Assembly: GCA_009768925.2 (NCBI GenBank)
Contig: VHIT02000012.1
Span: 62,001-126,000 of the forward strand
DNA: 64,000 nt
Origin: Cryptosporidium bovis
Taxonomy: Eukaryota > Apicomplexa > Conoidasida > Eucoccidiorida > Cryptosporidiidae
Direction of reading: 5' to 3'
Part shown: piece by piece, positions 48,171 through 58,307 of the stretch
Layout of the letters: the number at the start of each line of letters is the position of its first letter
Numbering within the stretch: position 1 is the first letter of the stretch
Position numbers and translations under genes: made by a program
Notes under the pieces: generated by a model
Databases searched by the model: none
Seen by the model: the letters and a program-made list of their open reading frames with translations, nothing else
Told to the model about the DNA's origin: nothing

Positions 48171-50519
48171 TTAGTGATTTCTTTTATTTAACGCAATAGG
48201 TAAAAGAATAAAAAAAGAAGTTGTTGAAAATAAAATTAAGCACGAAAAAAGCGAATTCCAACCATAGTATTCACTAATATATGCAGTTAATGTACCTTGT
48301 GCAACAGCTCCCAAAGAACCAAGTCCATTAACTATCCCAGTAGCCATTGAATCAATTGACTTGGTCTTTAAACCAGAATTATCTAAAATGTCTTGCGTAG
48401 CAGTAGATCCAAGAATACTATCAGGTCCAGAAATGCAAAATCCCATGAGCATTATGCCAAATAATATCAGAAAATTAACTTTAAAAATAGTAATAATGAT
48501 AAAATTAACAATACTAAATGATATCATTATTGTCATGTAAAACGCAACAATAATTCTCTTACCAGAAAAAACACTGTCTGCAATAGAACCAGCAGAAATA
48601 GCACCCATAATCCCCCCTATGTCAAATAACATAGATGAATAGCCAGCAACTGACGGATCATAATTTAGTACTCTAATTAAATAATAAGGCAACCAAAATA
48701 ACAGTGAATATCTTATTAATTTTACGAAAAAATAGCAAATTGATATATTAAATATACTCTTAATTTTAAATAACAACTTTATTTTTTCTGATAAATCTAT
48801 GTTCTCATCGCTCTCAACATTATAAAAAGATGTGCACGTATTGTTTGTTTCATTTTCTTTTAAAGAATTATCCATAAGTCCATTTTTTGTACTCTCGATG
48901 TCTCCTAGTTTTATCACTTTATCAGAAGCTGCAGTTCTTTTGTATTTATTTTTCTTTGTTGGCGACAACTCTGAATTAAAATGGCTTGTATCTTTGGCGA
49001 ACAATTTATCTAAATCATTACAACTTAAATCACATTTAAGCGTCTTTTTGAAACCTTCACAGGACTCTTCCAAAGAAATATCTTCACTATCAATTGCACA
49101 ATTTAAGTGAAATTTCTCATCATTTCCATCATCTTCAATACAACCACCTTCTACCATCGATGAATTTGAAGAAGATATTAATTTATTCGATAATTCGTCT
49201 CTAGATGTGTTGCAATTAGTTGTATTTAAAGTTGTTGATGTATTAATAGAACTTCTAAAACTATTTTCACAGTAAATATCATTAACTCTTGTAGAACTAG
49301 AGATATTATCAAAATAGCAATCTTGATCACTATAATTTCCATTTAAATATTCACTATTGTTATTTTTATTTGTATCCTTCATCATTATTATCTTTACTGA
49401 CTCCTCGTATTTGAAACTATTTGATGGATGTCTTAGATATTTATATATAAATATGCCAAATGCAAGTACTATTACTGAAGGAATGTAAAATACATATCTC
49501 CATCCCAATTTTGAACATATTGAAGCCGAAAAACCTGTTGAAATAATAGCACCCAATTGTTGACTTGTGGTCCAAACACTAAGTATTTTGCCTCTGTTAT
49601 TTAAACCAAAACATTGAATTAAATATTTAACTAACATTGGATATGCTCCAGCATGAAATAAGCCATTAAGAAACCAACTAAACAATAACGAAATTGAATT
49701 TCTTGATAGTCCAAATACCAATGAAGATACAGATGACAATACAAATGAACAACACAAATATTTGTTTATACTCGTTGATTCAAATAAAGAGGGCAGTATA
49801 AGTTGTCCCAGTGCATAGGATCCCAAAAATGCCGTGTCTATCCAACCCAACACTGAAGTAGGCAATGACAAGTCGTCTTGAATTTGCAATTTCACAACTG
49901 AAAACGGTTTCCTAGTTGAATATAATATCATGTAAGATGTATATGCCAACAAGAATTTGCTATACTCTTCTCTTGACATTTTTGGAAGAAACTTGTTTAC
50001 AACTCTTATATTTATGTAGTTTATGATTCTATTTACCTTTGAATAATAGTAACCACAATAAACATTGTTTACATTGCTTTTACCATCTACAATTATATCA
50101 TCATCAATATAACCACTTACTGCATTACCATCTAATTTTGTTTCATTAAATATCATCCTTTCAAAAACTAATTTGTTAATATTTACACATAAGTTCCCGT
50201 TTTTTTTAATTGAACGATTGTCCATACCAACTTTAAAACCAGTTTTATTATTTTTTATATCACTTTTATCGATGACATCATCATCAATTAATATACTAAA
50301 TTTATTGTCTATATCACAGTCATCAATATTTGACTTTAAACTACTCCTTTCAAGTGATGAATATAGCGTTAAATTCTTTTCATTTGATGACTCATCTCCT
50401 ACAATATTAAATTTGCCGTATTCTGAACCATCTAATAATTCTATGTCATCTTTTGATAAATTTGCTTCTTCACAATAACCATCATTAAAGTCTCTATTTA
50501 ATGTTGATGTGTTCCTCAT
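48171..50519 (-). CDS. MFS transporter, SLC37/GlpT-like sugar-phosphate family
   Basis: A 782-residue protein. Residues 1 to about 180 are acidic and cytosolic. The first six-helix half begins FLLAYTSYMILYSTRKPFSV, with GWIDTAFLGSYALGQLILP and FHAGAYPMLVKYL. This pattern (YxxxYxxRKP, GxxDTxFxxxYAxGQ) is that of the organophosphate:phosphate antiporters (SLC37, GlpT, UhpT). A central loop of about 200 Ser/Asn/Asp-rich residues separates it from the second half (LLFWLPYYLI, LFDIGGIMGAISAGSIAD, GPDSILGSTATQDI). Human SLC37A4 moves glucose-6-phosphate into the ER. The substrate here is inferred to be a phosphorylated sugar or glycerol. The long central loop is about three times the usual length. 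Confidence 0.87.
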   Translation of the reverse strand: MRNTSTLNRDFNDGYCEEANLSKDDIELLDGSEYGKFNIVGDESSNEKNLTLYSSLERSSLKSNIDDCDIDNKFSILIDDDVIDKSDIKNNKTGFKVGMDNRSIKKNGNLCVNINKLVFERMIFNETKLDGNAVSGYIDDDIIVDGKSNVNNVYCGYYYSKVNRIINYINIRVVNKFLPKMSREEYSKFLLAYTSYMILYSTRKPFSVVKLQIQDDLSLPTSVLGWIDTAFLGSYALGQLILPSLFESTSINKYLCCSFVLSSVSSLVFGLSRNSISLLFSWFLNGLFHAGAYPMLVKYLIQCFGLNNRGKILSVWTTSQQLGAIISTGFSASICSKLGWRYVFYIPSVIVLAFGIFIYKYLRHPSNSFKYEESVKIIMMKDTNKNNNSEYLNGNYSDQDCYFDNISSSTRVNDIYCENSFRSSINTSTTLNTTNCNTSRDELSNKLISSSNSSMVEGGCIEDDGNDEKFHLNCAIDSEDISLEESCEGFKKTLKCDLSCNDLDKLFAKDTSHFNSELSPTKKNKYKRTAASDKVIKLGDIESTKNGLMDNSLKENETNNTCTSFYNVESDENIDLSEKIKLLFKIKSIFNISICYFFVKLIRYSLLFWLPYYLIRVLNYDPSVAGYSSMLFDIGGIMGAISAGSIADSVFSGKRIIVAFYMTIMISFSIVNFIIITIFKVNFLILFGIMLMGFCISGPDSILGSTATQDILDNSGLKTKSIDSMATGIVNGLGSLGAVAQGTLTAYISEYYGWNSLFSCLILFSTTSFFILLPIALNKRNH

Positions 50520-51127
50520 TCATACATTAAATATAAAGTAATTTGTTCACAAATTATGTTTGTTACCCCAATTAATTTACTCCAAGTAACTATATATCAA
50601 GTGCTTCCAGTTCCGAATTTATACTTTAATTGTTACTTGGCTCACCGTTAAAGATACAAAAAAAAAGTTGTAACTTAACAACACTTTGTTATTATTTCAC
50701 CTTAAATTATATTTACCCCTTACTTTTCTTGATAAAAAAGGAACTTCTATCAGACACCAAATCGAATTTTGTATTAAAACAACTATGTATCCACTTTTTT
50801 TCTCCCATTAAAACTTGCTTCATCAAAATATAAATGTAATTAAACATTCGACAATGTTAACTATCAATGAAAATTATTCCACTAATTTCAATTGTTTCAA
50901 GGTGTATTTATGTAAGTGAACAAATTCATTTCAAGTTATGCTTGAATATTTCCTCTTTTTCACAACAACTCCAAGATATTGTTATTATGGAAATAATTAT
51001 CAAGATAAAGGCCTTTTTTTAATACCATTAATATTGTCTCTTTGCGGCACTATTAATAATCTTTTATGTGGGAAAAGGGGTAAAAATAAGTGTGTAAATA
51101 CTGCATACATCAAATATTTATCACAAC
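50520..51127. other. Intergenic spacer
   Basis: Between two minus-strand genes, upstream of the MFS gene. AT-rich; no E2F-like box, RNA or supported frame was seen. Confidence 0.5.
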
Positions 51128-54100
51128 TTAATAATTTTCAATAAAACCTGCTGCCAACTCAAACTTTCTGTCTTTATCGCTGTCAAAATCTACCTCAAAC
51201 AAACCGCTAACAAGTTTACAATTGTTTTTTATAAAATCACTTACTTGGTCCACTAATAACCACTGAGATTCATCTGTTCCGGCATCCTTTATTAATAACA
51301 ATTTAAATATATCATTTCCGGTTTTAATAGATGCTTGAACTTCATTTCCAGAAATATTAAATTGCCAAATAGGTAATTTTGTTGTTTTTACTTCTATTAG
51401 ACTATGTATAATTACTTTGTTCTGTGATACTTTTGCACCTTGATCTATATATTCTCTTATTATTATAAAGTCAAATGGTAAATAACTCTCATTTATTGAA
51501 TTTAACCAAACTAATTTAATTAAGCTTGTATCTGTTTCCTTAAATAGTTTGATCTTACACCTTATTAGTTTATTATCCATTTCACTTTTAACATTATTCT
51601 TTTCATCATCTATTTTCATACTCTGAATACTCATCAAGTCTTTTAATATATCATCATTGTCATTATTTGCATCCATATTATAGTCCTCTTGATCATGATT
51701 GTTGTTGAATATTATATATTTAGATAAATAATCCTCAATTAATTCAAATTTTATTGATTTCAATGTAAATATTCTTGATATTACATTTGGTAATATTTCT
51801 TCAAATGAAACTTTTTCTCCCCAAATACCTATTCTCATACTTATTTCTTCTATTGTCAGTGTATTACCATTTTCGTTTATATCATCATTTATTAGCGACA
51901 TTGGGTATGATCTTACATATCCTTTTATTAAGTCATCCAAATTATTATTTTTTGTAATTTCATTTACTTGACTCAAACTTGATACACCATTATTTCTTGT
52001 TATATCAGCTAAAAAGTCTTGTTTATTTATTTCTCTCTCTTCCTGAATTATACAATTTTCTGTTGAACATTGTTCTAAAAACTCTAGGCCTATTTTAATT
52101 ATTGTGTCAGATTTAATTTCTTCCTCATTATTATTGTTGTGATTGTTGTTAATTAGAGAGTTAGATGAAAATACCGTTAGATGTTTAAGCAATAACATTA
52201 TTCTTTGTTGTGTAGATAATATAAGCAATTCATACAAGTCAATTCCAATAATCTTACTTATTTCAAAACTTTCTTTTATTGGATCATTCAACAACTTATA
52301 CAAATCAATTAATTGATCTTTTTTGTCCATGTTATTATTTATAAATAAAATTGATGACTTTTTACCCGGAATTTTTTTAAATAGTACTCCTGTTTTTGTT
52401 TTGCTTCTTTTTGGTAAATTGAATCTTTTTTCTTTTAACTCAAATTCTAATTCTATATTGTTTACTTCAACCTCAAATGTGTTCATGAATATCATTAACC
52501 AATCTACCAATAATAGTGATATTTCGTTCAATCTATCATAATTCCTATTTGATATGGTAATGTTAATATTACTATTATTTTTGTTACTATTTCCATTATT
52601 TTTATTATTGTTATCACTATAGTTTGCAGTATCTTTATAATTTGAGCTATTTCCAAAAGCAAAATTATCTTTTATAGGCTCCAAAGGAATGTAATTTATG
52701 TCACACATAAAATTACTAATCATCTCATCTTCCGAAATACAGTATATACATGAATTCTTGTCATGAACATCACATTTTGAATCATTTACGGACTTCCTAT
52801 CATTTAATATTGATAACACAGATAAATATATATCTAATGATTTGTACTTAAGTAATAGTAAAAATGTTCCCCAAAATTCTAGTGTTAACCATAATTTGTT
52901 GTCTAATTTATGTACTCTTTTATAATTATTGTTAAAACCTTTTGTTGTGTTATGTTTTACATTATAACATTCTGTTAGTGTTTTTAATTTAAATATTTCT
53001 TTGTAAAAAAAATAAGAGTTTGTATTTGGAGTTAGGGCTAAAGGTATGGTAAATTTATCATTTTTGTAATCCCTAATAGAAATATCCTCCAAACAACAAT
53101 CGCGACGATTATAAAACTTGAAGCCACCTTTTATCGGTACTTTACCAGAATCGCAAAATTGTTTCCACCATTGTAACTTTTTTCTTAGGCTTAATTTATG
53201 GTAAATATCAATAAATTTGTTTATTGACACACTAATAAAAGATTCAAACTTCATCCTCCCTTCTTTAGATCTGTCTTTTGATAAATTTGGACACTCTTTC
53301 AACCATAAATATGCGTAATGTTGATGCGTAGGTTGTTCTGACACAAGAGAAAGAAAAAATGGCATTAGTCCTTTCAATCTCTCTTTTTTAATAAATTTGT
53401 TAAATATTATAAATGTGCCATGAAAAAAGTCATATGGATCCGACCAAACCATTGTATTGTAATCAATATTCACCCAGTTATAAATTGTGCTTTTCATTAA
53501 AGGAATGTATAAGAGTGAATCTTTGTAAAACGCTTTTTTTAAATCAAGCGATATATCAAAATCACTTTGTTGCCCTATTAGTTGATATATATCACACAAA
53601 GTATCTATAAGTGATTTATTTCTATCATTATTGGCACTAGTTTCATGAATTATTCTCCGTTCACTAATACCCATCCACTCTTTATATAATGTTTTCCACC
53701 ATTCTGACTGGATTAATTTGCTTTCTGTTATTCCAAAACCAAATGAAGCTAATTCAATTAAATGATCAATTTCTGTTTCAACTAGTGGGTATGACATTGC
53801 AGAAAAATAACTATTCATCTTATCCATATTTTTGTTATTATTTTCAAGTTCTCCCTTAATAATTTTTAGTACTTTAATTAAAGATATTGTCGAAATTTGC
53901 GTTGTTACACCCAAATTTTCTAGTGTCTCCATTACTCTTCTTAACTCGTCACCTTTGTCCTCCTCTGTTCTTGTAGATGTAAACCTATTAGAAATCTTAC
54001 CTTCCTCATTTAATGTGGATGGCAGCTGTACTTTGTATGCATTTCTGAGAGTCACAGGAAGTAAATTTAACATTGTTTTCGATATGTATTTTGGAATACC

Positions 54101-57100
54101 TGCTAATTCTATGTCTGGAACAAGTAGCTCACTTGGTTTGCTTAATAACGGATCCTTAATTCTCTCACTTTCGATCATGTTATTACCAATATATGAATAA
54201 TAATAGTCCCTGCTGTTTAGTGATATTGGAATCCAAGAATAGTCCGGTAAAACACTGTCTAAAAAATATGAACTATATGAACGTCTTGAATATTCATTTG
54301 CAACCTGAATTAAAGCACCTGCTCTCATTAAGTATACTAAATGCTTGCAATAAAAACAACTCGACGAATTTAATGGATATGTATTTTTGTCAACCATCCA
54401 ACTTAGTAAAACAGAATCAGTTTTTGGTGGCAATCTATCAAAATTGCAACCTACATACCACTGTTCAAGTAAATTTATAAATTTATTCATAAATGACCTG
54501 AAGTACTGGCCATTTAAATCGTATTTACTTCGGTTTGAATGACTCTGTACAATATAATCCGAAGAAATTTCAACAAAATTAAATCTATCACAAACCTTTG
54601 AAAAAACCCACTCAACTAATGGTGGCCATAATGGCGGAACTATAGTTAGTCCTTTATATTCGAAATTTTGATTAAAATTATTCATATCATCAATAATTCC
54701 ACTTTCATACTTTGATTTATTTAATACATTCTTTTTCAAAATATTATTCTTTGATCTTTCCCAATTTGAGTGCAATGTCAGTAATGAAGTTAGTGATTTA
54801 CTTACTTGCGACATTCTAAGTGAAACAGAAACCGGTTGAACCATATCATTAATTTCAGGATCATTTTCACCAAACTTTAATTTAGAATCGCAGTTCACGC
54901 AAATTTTTTTACTATTTATAAGTGAGCATCTTGCAAATTTATCTTTATTTAGTAACTCTTCTTCGTTTGCATAACTTTTTGGTGGATCTTTATTATACAT
55001 TAAAGCCTTTAAAAACGAAGGTGAATATGTTTGAACTACTATTGGCAACTTCATCAATATTCTCGAATCGAAGTCTATTAGATTCTTGTCCTCAATAATA
55101 AGGGGCGTTATTTTTAATAATATCTTTTGTATATCCTCATTTACTGCATATTCCCAGACCTTTCCTATAAGTTGGTCGATTTCCTCAATTATCCATTTAT
55201 AAAATCTATTCTCTGTTACAACCTCTATTTTGAATGTGTTTTCTATGAAATTTCTTATTTTATAATCACCCAAATTATAAACTTTCTCATTGAAAAAGTC
55301 AATTGGGCAAACACTGTTTATTATTTCACTATAATCGTCGTAATCATTAGCTCTCCAATACTCCGTAAATGATTCATCAGGAATAAACACCTTTTTTACT
55401 TTTAAATCATTTAACGTTATTCTGCCACTACTATTTGTTGGAATTATTTTCAAATTGCAACAATAATCCTCAAATTTATTAAACCAGTCTTTTTCTTCCT
55501 TCTCATTATACAAATAAAAATATAATATTAAAAATACTGTATCGTCATTTATCTTATCTAGTAAATTGTTTGCACTATTTGAGCTTAAAATATTAAAAAT
55601 ATTTATATGATTAATATTGTAAGATAAAAATGATTGTGATATTACCGATCTTAATAATTGTATTATTCTTGTTTCTGTGTAATGCATGCATGTTTGCCCA
55701 CATAATAATATAGGATGCAATACCGGTATAGTATCATAATTAATATATTTTAGTAATTCAATATGCAATTTACATATTGAGCAATGATTATCATCGTCAT
55801 ATTTTGCATTTAAACATAACTCTGCTGTTTGAATGTTCATGTAAACTTGATCACATTTGCAATATGATCCATCAATTTTGCAAATGAATGGTTTATTTGA
55901 GAACTCATTTGAGCATTTAATTGACAATATCGAATTATATTCATTTGATTTTTCTGGGATCCAACTAAATTTTATCAATTCTGAGATTTTTATCTTATAA
56001 CAACCGTGCAAGTTTAACCCACCATCAAATTTATCATAAATAATATTGTTTTCAGACAAAATACTATCAATAAATAGTGTGTATTCGTGGTTAATTACTT
56101 CGATAACTTTGGAGTACAAGTAATTATTGTTAATAAAACAAGCAATAAAGTCTGTTATTTGATTTTCAAATACTATTTTTAATATATATTTGTTCCATTC
56201 ATTATCAATAATATAATTTTCTCTATTTGCTGTTAATATTAAGTCCTGTATATTAACGTGGAATGGAAGATGTAGCTTATTATCTAGGGGGAATGTGCAG
56301 AACAGTTTTCCATTTATCCTTTTTTGCTTACCAAAAATAGAAGATCCCAAAGAGAGTGCGGTATTATTCAATGAATCACCACTTATTTTATCACAAGTTA
56401 GATTTCGTTTGTTATTCTTGTGATATAATGGCAATGCAATTGACCAATTTGTTGACTTTCTTGAAACTCTATCTCTAAGTATAGAGTAATTATCAATTAA
56501 AAATTCAGATTCAGTTGGTATATTAATATTCCAATTGATCACCATAAAACACGAAGAAACCGAATTTTCCTTCAGTATCTTTGATTTGGAACTGTCTAAA
56601 TCATCCTCATCAAATTGTCTTACTTCTAGATTAACAATGTGAAATCCGTTTATTTCAGGAAAAGGATTACATGTAGTTTTATCATCATTTGTACAAGCAT
56701 TAATTGATTCAGTTATTCTTGGAATGGATTTTAAAATATTCACGAACAATGTTCTTCTTAACAATGGAAAAACTACATTCTTACCAGGTGAACAAAACCC
56801 TGAATTTTTTCTCGGTTCAACATCAATTACTATTGATTTTATATTTCTCAAAAAAAGGAGGAGATCTGGAACAAATATCTCATGTATGGCAGATAATAAT
56901 GTCGGAAATTTTCTTTTATTATCGCTTCCAAACGGAAGAAAGTGCACGGTTCCCTTTGAGAAACAATTCTTATTCACATCTTCTTTTGTCTCTATCCACG
57001 GAACACCATAATTTAGTATATTATTATGTATAGTTTTAACAACTTCTGGAAAATCTTTTTCATCCTCCCATTTTGGTACTATATACCTCAAGCCTATATC

Positions 57101-57547
57101 TTCGTCTGGTTCACTTGAAAACCTTATTGAATAGTCCCCACTATATATTCCAGGTTTGTTTGTAATTTTAAAGAACGACATATAACCTATACCTTTCTCA
57201 CCTGTGAAAAATCTCGATTCGGAATTATTTTTCGAAGAATTTCCTATATCACATACGGATTCAATGTTTCTAGGTGTCATACCAACTTCGTTTATGTGTA
57301 CAACCAAACAATCCCATCTAAGCAAGATATATATTATAGGACCGTCAATACCCGATTCTTTATTGTCAACAAAATTAGAGTCATCTGCATTTTGTAATAT
57401 TTCCAATAAAACTCTTCCGAAAGACGAGTAAAGCTCGTTTGTGAGTATCCAAATGGATCTATCCTGTCTTTCTCTCTGCGACTCATTTGAGAGAAATAAG
57501 TTCTTCCTTATTTCATTAATGTGCTCTTTGGCCTTTTCAGCTTGCAT
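51128..57547 (-). CDS. NOV (NO VEIN)-like protein: GHKL ATPase plus DUF3883 nuclease-like domain
   Basis: A single 2139-residue frame. Residues 30-200 form a Hsp90/sacsin-type ATPase fold. The N box is LLEILQNADDSNF (Glu49, Asn53, Asp55/56), the region before the lid reads HINEVGMTPRNIESVCDIG, and the glycine motif is GEKGIGYMSFFKIT (116-129). This variant is the one found in plant NOV and sacsin-like proteins. A 1,800-residue region follows with several Cys clusters (CKIDGSYCKC, HCSICKLH, CVNCDSK, FYCKH) and Asn-rich loops. The C-terminus (about 2015-2110) reads PFDFIIIREY, then SLIEVKTTKLP (Glu2052, Lys2054) and FNISGNEVQAS. This is the DUF3883 PD-(D/E)xK-like pattern. Known: NOV is a nuclear factor in Arabidopsis. 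Activity here is inferred. Confidence 0.85.
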   Translation of the reverse strand: MQAEKAKEHINEIRKNLFLSNESQRERQDRSIWILTNELYSSFGRVLLEILQNADDSNFVDNKESGIDGPIIYILLRWDCLVVHINEVGMTPRNIESVCDIGNSSKNNSESRFFTGEKGIGYMSFFKITNKPGIYSGDYSIRFSSEPDEDIGLRYIVPKWEDEKDFPEVVKTIHNNILNYGVPWIETKEDVNKNCFSKGTVHFLPFGSDNKRKFPTLLSAIHEIFVPDLLLFLRNIKSIVIDVEPRKNSGFCSPGKNVVFPLLRRTLFVNILKSIPRITESINACTNDDKTTCNPFPEINGFHIVNLEVRQFDEDDLDSSKSKILKENSVSSCFMVINWNINIPTESEFLIDNYSILRDRVSRKSTNWSIALPLYHKNNKRNLTCDKISGDSLNNTALSLGSSIFGKQKRINGKLFCTFPLDNKLHLPFHVNIQDLILTANRENYIIDNEWNKYILKIVFENQITDFIACFINNNYLYSKVIEVINHEYTLFIDSILSENNIIYDKFDGGLNLHGCYKIKISELIKFSWIPEKSNEYNSILSIKCSNEFSNKPFICKIDGSYCKCDQVYMNIQTAELCLNAKYDDDNHCSICKLHIELLKYINYDTIPVLHPILLCGQTCMHYTETRIIQLLRSVISQSFLSYNINHINIFNILSSNSANNLLDKINDDTVFLILYFYLYNEKEEKDWFNKFEDYCCNLKIIPTNSSGRITLNDLKVKKVFIPDESFTEYWRANDYDDYSEIINSVCPIDFFNEKVYNLGDYKIRNFIENTFKIEVVTENRFYKWIIEEIDQLIGKVWEYAVNEDIQKILLKITPLIIEDKNLIDFDSRILMKLPIVVQTYSPSFLKALMYNKDPPKSYANEEELLNKDKFARCSLINSKKICVNCDSKLKFGENDPEINDMVQPVSVSLRMSQVSKSLTSLLTLHSNWERSKNNILKKNVLNKSKYESGIIDDMNNFNQNFEYKGLTIVPPLWPPLVEWVFSKVCDRFNFVEISSDYIVQSHSNRSKYDLNGQYFRSFMNKFINLLEQWYVGCNFDRLPPKTDSVLLSWMVDKNTYPLNSSSCFYCKHLVYLMRAGALIQVANEYSRRSYSSYFLDSVLPDYSWIPISLNSRDYYYSYIGNNMIESERIKDPLLSKPSELLVPDIELAGIPKYISKTMLNLLPVTLRNAYKVQLPSTLNEEGKISNRFTSTRTEEDKGDELRRVMETLENLGVTTQISTISLIKVLKIIKGELENNNKNMDKMNSYFSAMSYPLVETEIDHLIELASFGFGITESKLIQSEWWKTLYKEWMGISERRIIHETSANNDRNKSLIDTLCDIYQLIGQQSDFDISLDLKKAFYKDSLLYIPLMKSTIYNWVNIDYNTMVWSDPYDFFHGTFIIFNKFIKKERLKGLMPFFLSLVSEQPTHQHYAYLWLKECPNLSKDRSKEGRMKFESFISVSINKFIDIYHKLSLRKKLQWWKQFCDSGKVPIKGGFKFYNRRDCCLEDISIRDYKNDKFTIPLALTPNTNSYFFYKEIFKLKTLTECYNVKHNTTKGFNNNYKRVHKLDNKLWLTLEFWGTFLLLLKYKSLDIYLSVLSILNDRKSVNDSKCDVHDKNSCIYCISEDEMISNFMCDINYIPLEPIKDNFAFGNSSNYKDTANYSDNNNKNNGNSNKNNSNINITISNRNYDRLNEISLLLVDWLMIFMNTFEVEVNNIELEFELKEKRFNLPKRSKTKTGVLFKKIPGKKSSILFINNNMDKKDQLIDLYKLLNDPIKESFEISKIIGIDLYELLILSTQQRIMLLLKHLTVFSSNSLINNNHNNNNEEEIKSDTIIKIGLEFLEQCSTENCIIQEEREINKQDFLADITRNNGVSSLSQVNEITKNNNLDDLIKGYVRSYPMSLINDDINENGNTLTIEEISMRIGIWGEKVSFEEILPNVISRIFTLKSIKFELIEDYLSKYIIFNNNHDQEDYNMDANNDNDDILKDLMSIQSMKIDDEKNNVKSEMDNKLIRCKIKLFKETDTSLIKLVWLNSINESYLPFDFIIIREYIDQGAKVSQNKVIIHSLIEVKTTKLPIWQFNISGNEVQASIKTGNDIFKLLLIKDAGTDESQWLLVDQVSDFIKNNCKLVSGLFEVDFDSDKDRKFELAAGFIENY

Positions 57548-58307
57548 CTTCTTTTAAATAAAATTTTCTTTTATAGTTATTACTTATTCCATGCAGCATA
57601 TAGCTCAATTTATTTGTGAGTAAAGAATATAGATTCTATTGTTTACTCAAATATAGGTAATAATTTACTTATTAAATCACTAACCTTTCGTTATAACATT
57701 CTATTTGATAAAACCACCATAATAATTAGTTCTTGCGTTAAACCTCAACTTAAAACAACGGATTATATTGAGACTCTGTTCTGTAAAAGAAGCAAACAAC
57801 TTGCAAGTTGGCGATTAAAAAAATAAAGAATACTCAAAAATATTTTGTCTTGTCATCTAAACTTGATGTAATTCACAAATAAAGGCCCACACAAAAGAAT
57901 ACCATACTGTTTTGTTTTTACTTTATATTTCCTTCAAATATTAAACAAATGAAAAGCACTTTCGTTTTATTCTTGTTTCTAGTTAAATATTCCAAACTTT
58001 ACTGTATTTACTTTATAAGCCCTGCACCTTACGCGGGAACTCTGTTAAGTATTTGAGACAGTATTGACGACAACCTGCATGTCATAAAGTGATCTTTCCT
58101 TGGTCATTCCAGAGGTTACTTCTTCGGAACCAAGGCAATGGTTTCTTTTCTTATATAAGTGGAGATAAAGTGCGAGTACTAATAACAAAGATTTATGTAA
58201 AAGAAAATATAAACAAAAGAGGCAATATAAATTACAATAAAAATTGCTATATTTGATTTTTAAGTTAAACTATTAAAAACAAAGCTTGTGAGCAAGGGAT
58301 TTGTTAT
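57548..58307. other. Intergenic spacer with a possible structured RNA
   Basis: The NOV-like promoter region. The left part is plain AT-rich DNA. The right part, 58020-58150, is more GC-rich and contains a stem-loop (58098-58135) followed by a T-rich tract. No protein frame was seen. Confidence 0.45.
58098..58135. other. Stem-loop, candidate ncRNA element
   Basis: CCTTGGT (58098-58104) pairs perfectly with ACCAAGG (58129-58135). TCC/GGA adds three more pairs after a 3-nt bulge. A T-rich stretch (TTTCTTTTCTT, from about 58142) follows on the plus strand, like a Pol III stop. No known snRNA, snoRNA, SRP or RNase P signature was matched. Confidence 0.3.
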
